Shown here: one piece after another, positions 55,076 through 64,000 of the stretch | Position numbering within the stretch: the stretch's first letter is position 1 | How the letters are laid out: the number at the start of each line of letters is the position of its first letter | Source: Ornithodoros turicata | Taxonomy: Eukaryota > Arthropoda > Arachnida > Ixodida > Argasidae | Reading direction: 5' to 3' | NCBI RefSeq assembly: GCF_037126465.1 | Contig: NW_026999301.1 | Location: 1,054,001-1,118,000 of the forward strand | DNA: 64,000 bases | Position numbers and translations under genes: made by a program | The notes under the pieces: generated by a model | The model's input: only the letters and a program-made list of their open reading frames with translations | Told to the model about the DNA's origin: nothing | Databases searched by the model: none

Positions 55076-55310
55076 TACATCCACCAAGCATGCATGACCA
55101 CCAGGTGACCTTCCACCAGACCACTCGCTCCACCAAGAAAATGTGGTGGTCCACCAGCCAGACCTTCGCAGACCTGGTGGCTTGATGGAAGGATGTCTTG
55201 TGGACCAGCAGGCATTCTCCATCCAACTATGAGGTCCATCAAACTGGCTTTGTCGTCCACCAAACACTTGTGGTTGGACCACCCGAATCAACCTGCCACA
55301 CAAAGTGTGG
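55076..55310. repeat. CCACCA/TGGTGG-rich region
   Basis: Dense short motifs CCACCA, CCACCAG and their complements TGGTGG, CTGGTGG in both orientations with many local hairpins (for example TGTGGTGGTCCACCAG). It abuts the endonuclease scrap. Function unknown. Confidence 0.6.
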
Positions 55311-55904
55311 TCACTTTGAAGATCAGCTTAGATATCATGTCATCATGATTATGGCATTGAACTGCAAATAAAACTCGTCTGCTTATTGATTTTTGTCTGC
55401 ATCAAGAATAGGCCGTCTCTGCAGCTGTACCACGTGGAGAGAAATAAGATGAACTAAAAACAAATTGAATTCTAAGAATCTCAATGACAAGTTTCCCACA
55501 GAAGACGCACATTATCAATTATCTTCCATTACATATACACACCGTCCATCTAACTTTACTGAATTCACCGTACCCGTGACAAGGATCATGCTCAATACAC
55601 GTGAAACACCTGCTTTGAGCCGGGGCTTGTGATAACGTAATAGTTTGAAATTGCTGTGACCACTGAAACCTCCACGTTTAGTCATCAACACATTTTTTGG
55701 CGCAGCTCGGAATGGTAGGGACAAATGTTTCATGGCAGACGAACACGGAACCAATTATTTTGTACTACGTGGCACACGCGGTCTTTCCAAATTTATTGAG
55801 TTCACCGTACCCATAACAAGGACCATGCAACGTACAGCTCAATACGATACCGAAGCTCAAAGATACAGATGATAAATGAAATACATCAAGACCACAAATT
55901 ACTT
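55311..55904. other. Unassigned sequence, partial internal duplication
   Basis: TGAATTCACCGTACCCGTGACAAGG at about 55560 recurs as GAGTTCACCGTACCCATAACAAGG at about 55798, each followed by ACCATGC or ATCATGC and CTCAATAC. Likely 3' flank of the minus-strand transposase gene. Confidence 0.45.
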
Positions 55905-58900
55905 TTAATCAGATTCATACGTGTTTGGCTGTTGACAAATGTATTCGTCATTATCAACACGAACAAAGACAACCTGGCTTTCCACGTTATGGTCAAGGTA
56001 CATGCATAGCCCTTGAGAGGGAGGCGGACAGTCACTTCTGAACACATGCGTAGCACTTCCGAAACCTGCTGGACTCACAAGGAGGCGCTTACAAAGTAGC
56101 GCTACCCTTTGACGCTGATCCCAAAATGAGTATATCTCTCTGACCTGACAATAGCTACCGTCACTCATTTTCAGGTAACATGAACAAGTCCGTTGGGCAC
56201 GAGAGTAGTCGGAAACATGAACAGTTATGTGGTCCACAAGTGCCCTGTTATAGTGCTCAACCATCACATGTTTTCCTAGCTCCTGATATAGCAATTCTGC
56301 AGCTGTGTCAGAAAGGCCTATGTCACACCTCGCGGCACCAAGGCCACGGCAAGACCCACTTTCTTCCTTCACTTTGAGAAGCTTTTTTGCACATGTGCTG
56401 ATGTGGTTCGAGAGTGGAACGGCTCTAACCATGTCACGCTGAGTGTCTCCCATGATCACCCCCTCAGCAATTTGAAGGGGCACGCCTTTACCTGCGGAGA
56501 CAAGGTCTCCAAGTCTACCGTTTCCATCTTCAAACGGAAACATAGAAGTGCACCACAGGGGACCAAACATGCGCACACTTTTGCCAAGGTGTAGCAGCTG
56601 ATGCACGTTGAACCGTACGGCCTCTTTTCCATACAGTCTTGCAGTGTCCCACACAAACGTCTTGAACAGTTGTTCAGCCATTGCAACATCAGCATCTGTA
56701 ACGGTTTGTTGCAGAAGCAGGAACAGGCCTTATGTGAGCAGTGAGGCATGGAGCAGAAATGGCCTGGGAAGAACACCGTACAGGGTGGGCAGCATGAAGT
56801 ACAGGACCCAGTTTTTCCACTCGGAGGCCTTCCAAAATGAGTGGTCTGAGAGGGGAAGAGTCAGTCTCGTGAATGACGTTGGTGGCCTCAGAGCAGACAG
56901 CCGCTTGTTGATGGCATTCATCTTTCTTCCAACGTAGAAAACTTTGCCGACGGATGATATCCAAAGTTCGGTAAGATGCTTTGCCACCCCGAGTAGCGCG
57001 CAATGGATCTAGTCAGGGGGCACACCCCAAACTGTGTCCAGACCTTTTAACTCAACAATAGGGCTGGGACCTTTTATTCCATCAACGTCTCTTCCTCGGA
57101 CAACAGCAAGTTTCATTGCCTTGAGCACACCAGCATGAGTCCTGTCAATGAGAACTTCTTGCGCGGCTGCAGCATACTTAAGTGTGCCTGTAAGATAAGA
57201 GGTCCATGTCACTTGCGCTGATCACCAACAGCAATAGCAAGAATTTATTAACAAAAGTACAACTTGCCAACGCCATCCTTTGCCAGCGATTTGTGTTATC
57301 AGGAAAATACATGCCTAATATAGTTAAATAGCAAGCAAGCTGATGACAAAGACCGTGTATGTCACTCTTCCCTTATATACTTTAGGGTTCTGTAGCCAGC
57401 AGAATGCCATCCGTGGCTGCTATCCTTTTCTTTTCGTGTACCACTTCACATTCTAAACTGTATTTTGTAAGCTACGTTTTATAGGAATAATAATGTGCAA
57501 ATAACTAAAAGTAGCTAATTAAGGTTACTAACTACCTGTAATTATGTTAGCACACAAAACAGCCTTAGTCCATGAAAAATGACCGTCTGAGGCAGTCTAT
57601 TACACCATTATGTCTGGTTTTCGGAAAGCCAGACCAGATATCAGTCCACTCCTTCAGAATTCCAAATGATGTAGCATGACACTGCGACAGGACGATAGCG
57701 GAATTTGGATTTTTGGATGAACTGGCAGTCATAGTGGATATACAGCATGATTCCCTCATTCAATACAGAGCGTTTCACACACACACAGAGAGAGAGCAAT
57801 AAAACTTAATCGGAGGCTGTCTTTGTGGCACTTGTGTTAGGAATAGGAGCTACATAGCACCTGTTTCTAGTACAAGTGCCACAAAGATTTTCTTCTATCA
57901 CTTCCTCCATGATGCACTCTGTATTGAATAGGAGAAACGCACTGTGTACATGGTGCCCATGCTAACTATGGAAATTATCTCTACACAGAGTGCTGCTAAG
58001 GAAAAACTGACAACTCCCCTCATGCATTTGTGCTACAGCCAGCTGCTGCCCATAGGTTGCCCATACATTAGGCTCTCAGTAACAAACATCACAGGAGACC
58101 TGTCAGGTTTTGTTTGAGAGCACCATGTGTTTAGAGAATCTCAATAGCTACTGTGCTCAGGGTGTGTTCTTTTAAGCAATACAGAGCACTTCACAAAGTG
58201 AGTGATAAAGAAAAATTAACGCTACTTTCTGCCACTTGAGTTACAGAACAGTTACAAAAAAGTAATGCTTGCGTCTTCTTTCATTGCTGTCTTGGTTAAG
58301 TTCTTTGTATCGCCCAGGAAAAGACACACTGAAAATTGTAATGGCTTGTCATCATAACATTTCTATTGGTCTGTTTCCTGCCTATAGTTCATTGTTTCAA
58401 TCTGGTTGGTTATTGGGTATATCAATCTGCAGCATGAAACTAAAACTTACAACTGCATATGCTTTCATTACAATGTATACTGTAATGTAAGGAAGGTGTC
58501 AGTACTCACCATTCACTAGTTCTCCTTTCTTTAAACACCACGAGCAACCATAGAATCCATTGAATTGCTTCCTGTTTAAAATGGAGGCCCTTGCTGGTGA
58601 GTCAGCAATGCAGCAGATTGCAAAAACGTTTGACTTTAGAACTTCACTTGCATTCCTCCAGACAATTGTTCCCATATTGACAAATTGCTCCACAAATGCA
58701 CTCATGAGGAGGTGGACTGGTGGGTGCATCTTTCCGAACCACAGCGCGCCCACAACTATATTGTTCCAGCGCATTCTCACTGGAAGCTCGTTGATGACAA
58801 GTTGGATTGGCCAGAGTGACGAGTTGTTGGATTCGAATGCTGGAGACCCATCGCTGTCAAAGCTCACAGTGAAGTCACTCCAGGTCATCTTGAGGTTTCT

Positions 58901-60145
58901 GCGTATGGCTCTATAGAGCTGACCATCTGTGATGTCAGCGTATACCCCTTGGGGACGAGGCTGTGAAGCCAGTCTTCTGAGACGGGACAGCAGAGATTGT
59001 CCAATGTGCTTTAGCAATAGCTGAAGTCGCTTCTTTAAGTCCAGCAGGATAAAGTAACTTCCTGATGAGAGCGATGTAGCTTGTGTTATGTCTACATGGC
59101 AAAAGGGGCATGTGAATCTGCAGCCCTTTGCTGATCTTGCACGGTTTCCCAGGTGAGCATGGCACGTGGTGCAAAAATAATGAACTTGCAGCAAACGCAC
59201 TTCTCGCTTCTTCCAGATTTTCCTGAACATATATTTCGACCTTGGGAGGATGTCACAACCAAAAAGTGTGTTCATTAGGTGCAATAGTCCGTCCAGTTGT
59301 GTCCACGTAAGACCAGCTGCGACCACATATGCTAGCACCAGCAGTAGTGCTTGTGCCTTTGTTGTCTCCTGAAGTGGTAAAGTCTCATTACCACATGCTG
59401 TGAGGAATGCTTGGAATTCTTCTTCAGCCTCATCAATGTTGTTGGGATCTGCCTCCTCGTCTTCATCGCCTCTAGCCTCCCCATCTGATATGTCACCGGT
59501 AAAGCTACAGTCGAAATGTCTTACTGCTGTCGTGAGATGGAGATGACTGAGCAGTTTGTGCAGAACTCTCATCAGCATCAGCAGTGCAACTGGAACTACA
59601 CGTGGGATGTGCAGCATAAACAGCAGAAGGCCTCTGGAACGGAGAAAAAACTGCCATTCAGCATTTGCAAGCAGACAAATAACAAGCACCGCTAGTACTG
59701 CATTCGTACCCTGCAGAAATTCCGTGTTAAGTGGCCCGAAATCCCTTGGAACTGTGCTACGGCGAACACAGCTTTAGGACACCTTAGGGCACACAAGTTC
59801 AAGAAGACAAGCACCATCTGGGCGTCTGAGGCCGTTCAAATGGGAGCATTTATGTAGCACTAATTAACCACTGCTCAGGATGTGCGGGTACTTCAATAGA
59901 ACATTCAATAGAACATTCGTAACTTCAATAACAATTTTAGTATGTTTCCCAGATTTGTAGCCCATATGAGGGTTCCTCGTGCCCACACAAAGCGTGACAT
60001 TCAAAACGTTCGAACTTACGTTCTCAGGGTGTTCTCTATCGTTATATGCTGTCTGCCTCGGTGAGTCCATTTGGCTGTTCGGTTCCATCCACCGCCGATA
60101 TGGACCACCGCGCCTTTTCTCCGGGGGAGAGCTCATTGTGTTCAA
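55905..60145 (-). pseudogene. CACTA/EnSpm-like transposase gene (three exons, two nonsense codons)
   Basis: Exon 1: 60145-60020 (MNTMSSPPEKRRGGPYRRWM) to a GTAAGT donor. Exon 2: 59632-58510, with acidic DEDEEADPNN, a zinc-finger pair FCTTCHAHLG / FTCPFCHVD, then FTVSFDSDGSPAFESNN, LWPIQLVINELP and GALWFGKMHPP. Exon 3: 57187-55905, with RTHAGVLKAMKLAV, GVAKHLTELWIS, and VRFNVHQLLHLGKSVRMFGP, resembling the DUF4218-like end of CACTA transposases. Splicing exon 2 to 3 keeps frame. TAG at 57011-57009 and TAA at 56732-56730 break exon 3, and a frameshift is likely near 59520. Downstream the frame is otherwise intact to its stop. Confidence 0.65.
57188..58509 (-). other. Intron 2 of the CACTA-like gene
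   Basis: Bounded by GTGAGT (58509) and TCTTACAG (57188). It contains an imperfect inverted repeat (57757-57931) with CATTCAATACAGAG ends and an inner TCTTTGTGGCACTTGT / ACAAGTGCCACAAAGA hairpin. A related CAATACAGAGCACTTCAC block occurs at 58176. Confidence 0.6.
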
Positions 60146-60600
60146 ATAAGCGCTGTCTGTTTTTCAGAACTGAGGTTTCCTTTTTGAACACGGCTTACGC
60201 TCTACGCGCGGCGCTATTTAACGTTAGTCATTTGCTTTAGCCCGCTTATGAGTGGAAAGAGACAGTCAAAATGTCAAAACCTCTGAAATGGCGCAGACCA
60301 ACGACGACGCAGCGGCTATGGATGTGGCAATGACCAACGCACACCGCAGTAAGGAGTTACTTTTCAGCAAAAACGCCCAAAATTACAACCAAATCGAGAC
60401 TACAAATTTTGTACTGAACTAAAATATATTTGGCACGTTTTAATGCTTCGATAAAGGGTGACAGAACATTTAACATACTTCGCCTTGTCGCGAAGCTTTT
60501 CGTCATATCCGTATCCGTGTTTACTTCTTTGTCAGCGTGGTTGCGCTTGCATTTTCACGTGCGTCTTTGAAACTGTCCCGTTGTTGAATCAAAGCCAGCA
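60146..60600. promoter_or_regulatory. Candidate bidirectional promoter between divergent genes
   Basis: 455 bp separate the minus-strand ATG (60145) from the plus-strand ATG (60601). No CACTA-type terminal repeat or canonical TATA box is obvious. TTTAACGTTAGTCA and an AAATATATTT stretch are present. The assignment rests only on position. Confidence 0.35.
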
Positions 60601-62877
60601 ATGTACTTCGTGTACGTTCAGTTTGATTGCGATGATGAAAAGTCGGTAACCACATCTGATTATGTGAAGGATTTTTTTCCTGAAGACGTGTCTGACTTCG
60701 ACGACGACGCATTGTATTCTGTCTACTGGTCGGGTGACGAGAAGACCACCAGAGACTTCTACGACGCAAGAATCTTGCACATGACTGGTAAGGCCTTCGA
60801 GAACTCCGGAATTGTGGCTACCTGTTTACCTTATTTGCAGAAAACTATTATTTCAGTGTTAAGGGCTGGTGTCGTGGGGGATTAGGGCAAACTAGCTCTT
60901 TGGGACGGCATGTTTTGTTGTCTAATGGTCGCCATTTCGTGGCCACGGGTCGTGGGTGTAGGAAAAAACGGTCCCGGAAGAAAGGGTCCCGGCAAGAAGG
61001 GTCATACTGGCAAAAGGCGGAAAAAAAGGTCCCGCAGGCATGGAATGGTTTTGCCATCGCTTGTGCACAAAAGCACATCTTTGGTGTGACAGATGATGCT
61101 ACTCAGACAGAGATAGTTATTATGTTTTGTGAATACGGTGTTTTATTTGCTCTTTTTTTTTCTTGCTTTGAATTGCCTAGTTGTAGGACCTGACTACCCC
61201 GCTTGACTAAAATTCCTACCCCAAAGTCGGCAATAACTTGATCGGTAGCTGGCTTCGAGTAGTAGCTTCGGTTGGCGCTTACACTTGACGTCATTCTCTT
61301 TTCCGGCGTTGGCCGGAGTTCTCAGACCTAGGACAGTGAACTTTTTGTCTGTGTAACCTACTCTATCCTAGGCGTGGTCAGGAGGAGGCCTCGAATAAAA
61401 GTATGCGGGTTATACCTGTGGGGTGGGTGGTATATGTTTACTGAAAAAAAAAATAATACTAATATAATACAAGGAAAGGTCAGCCCGGTGCGAAGCCGGT
61501 TTGCTACTCAGAACACAGAAAAGAACACGGAAGTGACAATAAAAAACTTGTTTCAGCACTAGTTCATAGGCTGTTCATGCACGGTATGCACGAATGTACT
61601 AAGAATATTGAGAAGAATGTGCGGGAGAAAGAAAAATAACGGCTGGGTCCGGTACCATTTTTTCCTGTCTTACTATAGCAGTGTGACATGTAATTGCCCG
61701 CTGTCTTTGTTCTTGAATAAATCCAAGCGTATTTGTGCACTAATGTCATCTGTCCCGCACCGGTCGAGTTACTGCCAACTTTGGGGTAGCAATTTTAATC
61801 AAGCAGGGTAGTCATGTGCTACTAATACACAATTCACTACGCAATTTATAATTTGTGATGTATTGAATGTCTAAATAAAGCACTTATCTATCTAAAAATT
61901 CAAAGCAAGAAAGAAAGAGGAAAATAAAACACAGTGTTCACAAAATATAACACATATATCACTGTCACACTGAAAGATGTGTGTTTAAGTGATGGCAAAG
62001 CTATATCGCCTGCCCGCGGGACTATTTTTTCCGCCTTGTGCCAGCGGGACCCTTTTTTGCGAATCCCCGTGGCCACGTATGTCCCGACTTGTGGACGTGC
62101 GTAGTGCCTCTATCCTTTGTGCTGCTTTGTGACAAACTTCAAATTTTCAGAATCGAAGCAAGAAATGGATGATTACCTCGAGCGACGGCACACAGCCTCC
62201 AGGAGGCAGAACAAGTCTGCGAAAAGGAAGAAAGCAAAGGTAGGCGGCTGGTATTCAACAACTATGGCCACGCAAGTGGTCCTTACCGACCATCGCTTGG
62301 GACGCCCTTGAAACACCCAAGCATGTACTTGTGCTTGGAAAAACCGTCACGCTTATTTATTTTTGTGGCTGTCTTGTGTTATCCCCTACCTACCCTGGCT
62401 GTCTTTCGCTGTCATCTTCGTAATGCACTGTATCCACTGTCATGTGGATATCAATACGAAAATAACGTGTTGGAAAGCAGAATTTCATGAATGTAGTTTT
62501 CTTTCTGCTCAGAAAATGTGACAACTTTTTCATTAGTTCCTCCACGAGCTTGCTTGCATCCATGTCATACATATTGTGAAAACGTAATTACTGTGCTACT
62601 GCCTGGTATCACATGAACAATGCTAGCCCTTCTTTTGCGCAGGACAATGCTCGTGCACAGTCCATGACAAAAAAGAAGCAGCGAAGAGCAGTGGCGGCTT
62701 CTCAAGAGAAACGTTTGGCAGAAATCATCGACTCATCTGATGAAGATGAACTTGCCCTCAAAAAAGAACTGACTGAATTACAGCAAAAATACAAACAAGT
62801 GCAGGAGGAAAACATGAAGCTGAGGATGCGGAACCTGGACCTCGAGAGGGCATTGTGTTTAAAATTATTTCAAATAG
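60601..62877 (+). CDS. Spliced accessory gene, BEN-type protein N-terminal part
   Basis: Exon 1 60601-60787 (MYFVYVQFDCDDEKSVTTSD, FFPEDVSDFDDDALYSVYW, DFYDARILHMTG), exon 2 62151-62239 (ESKQEMDDYLERRHTASRRQ, basic KSAKRKKAK), exon 3 62643-62877 (DNARAQSMTKKKQRR, then a coiled coil from LALKKELTELQQKYKQ to NLDLERAL). Every GT-AG junction is canonical and frame-preserving, about 170 codons with no stop. A strand-plus-acidic start, linker and coiled coil is the usual front half of BEN-domain proteins. The BEN domain itself would be downstream, where a Gypsy element now lies. Partner to the divergent transposase. Confidence 0.5.
60890..62090. mobile_element. GTCCCG-rich fold-back element in intron 1
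   Basis: GTGGCCACGGGTCGTGGG with GGTCCCGGAAGAAAGGGTCC and GGCGGAAAAAAAGGTCCCGC (60938-61043) is mirrored on the minus strand by GTGGCCACGGGGATTCGC, AAAAAAGGGTCCCGCTGG and GCGGAAAAAATAGTCCCGCG (62013-62078). A second inverted pair, CTTTGGGGTAGGAATTTTAG-type, lies at 61190-61270 and 61750-61830. A tail-like AGGAAAGGTCAGCCCGG at about 61472 resembles 26420. Probably a composite of several insertions. Confidence 0.55.
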
Positions 62878-63254
62878 GTGAGCTGCTTCTGTTGCTGGGC
62901 CTACTTCACTTGTTGCATGTTTTGCTACGTACAGTTATTCACGTGTGGTGCCCTGCACAGTCCGAAGTGTGTGTCAGGTTTGATATGAACGGCATATTCG
63001 TGTGCACACGATGAACAGCTAAAAATGAGACCAGACTAGGACCTGCACACTCTCGCAACTGCCATTTAGTCAACAGAAAGGAAAATACACGGCTCTACAG
63101 GTGGTTTGTTCTACTACAGTTCCATGCTTGGTCAAGAGCAGAGCGGTTATTAAGAAAATTGGTGAAAATAATTACAGCTGTGCCCCTTTGGTCACTTCTG
63201 CAACGACATCAAGTCAGTTACTGGTTTCCACATACACGCCTACGGTCTTACCTC
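62878..63254. other. Sequence between accessory gene exon 3 and Gypsy element
   Basis: No further exon of the BEN-type gene recognised. If one exists it lies past the Gypsy insertion and outside the window. Confidence 0.3.
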
Positions 63255-64000
63255 ATGTCATCCCTCCCCGTGCTTCCGATCGTCAGCGATTATCCTCCCA
63301 CATACTACAAGCAGTCAATTCCTCACCGATCAAATGCTACGGAGAGCGTTCCCTCACATTAAACCTTGCACTGCGGCGAAATTTCCAATGGGTATTCATC
63401 ATTGCGGACGTTTCCGACGCCATTATCGGGGCTGACCTCCTGCGGCATTTCGGCCTTCTGGTCGATGTGAAGAACCGCAAGCTCATCGACAACTGCACTG
63501 GATTATCCGTCAATGGCACCCGCGGCCTGACGAAGCCGATAAGGCCAGCTCTCGCCCGACCCGCTTCCTCGCAGCAATTCCGTAACGTCCTCGACGAATT
63601 TCCTGACGTCATCAGATTGCCGCCCACGGACACCCCGCCTCGTCATACCACGACGCACCATATCATCACCAAAGGCCCGCCGGTTCACTCGCGCCCCAGA
63701 AGACTTCCGCCTGAGCGGCTCGCCATTGCTCGTCGTGAATTCGAGCACCTACTTCCTCTGGGCTACATACGACCTTCTAGCAGCCCCTGGTCCTCGGCAC
63801 TCCATATGGTCCCTAAGAAAGAACCAGGGGACTGGCGCCCTTGTGGCGATTACCGCGCCCTAAATGCTGCGACTATCCCGGACCGCTATCCGATTCCGCA
63901 CATCTCCGATTTCGCTGCCAACCTTCACGGTGGAAACATTTTCTCCAAAATCGACCTCATCAAGGCCTACCATCAGATCCCGGTAGAGCCTGCTGATATC
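63255..64000 (+). mobile_element. Gypsy retrotransposon, protease end and reverse transcriptase, runs off window
   Basis: Open on the plus strand from about 63255 to the window end in one frame: [19 protein letters not shown], protease flap/C-terminal [20 protein letters not shown], then an RT linker [40 protein letters not shown] and the RT start [51 protein letters not shown]. This is Gypsy (Metaviridae) pol order. The protease DTG motif is not seen upstream of 63255, so the copy is 5'-truncated or diverged. No stop within the visible frame, suggesting a relatively young copy. Confidence 0.9.

Overview
The window looks like transposon-packed intergenic DNA from a large animal genome. I see no host gene that I can identify with confidence. 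Support for this: spliced, decayed transposases; Penelope-like elements with GIY-YIG endonuclease and hammerhead motifs; a CR1/L2-type LINE with an AATA tail; Gypsy pol fragments; many fold-back MITEs; and a TTAGG/TTGGG array of arthropod telomere type. An arthropod is likely. A tick or other chelicerate is my best guess, from overall resemblance of the repeat families rather than from any marker gene.

Layout. 0-5 kb: a pogo-like TA-flanked MITE, small tandem repeats and unidentified ORFs. 5.7-7.6 kb: a Gypsy pol remnant with LTR-like sequence. 10-17 kb: a LINE fragment, a degenerate hammerhead, a 1-kb TIR element filled with AACGTT-core repeats, and two large fold-back elements, one carrying a smaller palindromic MITE in its loop. 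18.4-23 kb: a P/THAP9-like transposase exon followed by a 3.6-kb TTAA-flanked TIR element. 23.5-36.5 kb: tRNA-like repeats, two more copies of the palindromic MITE, a GGCAAG-end element, the 5' end of a Harbinger-like element and two Penelope pseudo-LTR remnants. 37-40 kb: an inverted duplication enclosing the 660-bp TTAGG/TTGGG array. 40-42.65 kb: a broken LINE. 42.8-43.6 kb: a head-to-head Penelope pair. 47.3-51.7 kb: a second Penelope element split by a 2.7-kb TA-flanked element that itself holds two fold-back MITEs. 52.8-54.85 kb: a spliced HARBI1-like transposase pseudogene with a hairpin MITE in an intron. 55.9-62.9 kb: a divergent gene pair, with a CACTA/EnSpm-like transposase on the minus strand and a spliced acidic/coiled-coil (BEN-type) protein on the plus strand. 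63.2 kb to the end: Gypsy protease and reverse transcriptase running off the window.

How parts relate. The clearest gene-level unit is the divergent pair at 55.9-62.9 kb. Its predicted splice junctions preserve reading frame, and its two start codons lie 455 bp apart, as expected for an autonomous DNA transposon with a transposase and a DNA-binding accessory protein. The clearest structural result is at 47.3-51.7 kb, where the outer element has a TA duplication and matching TIRs and where removing it rejoins the Penelope frame exactly. Hammerhead-type cores recur at all of the Penelope ends. Assignments rest on motif recognition by eye; no database search was possible.
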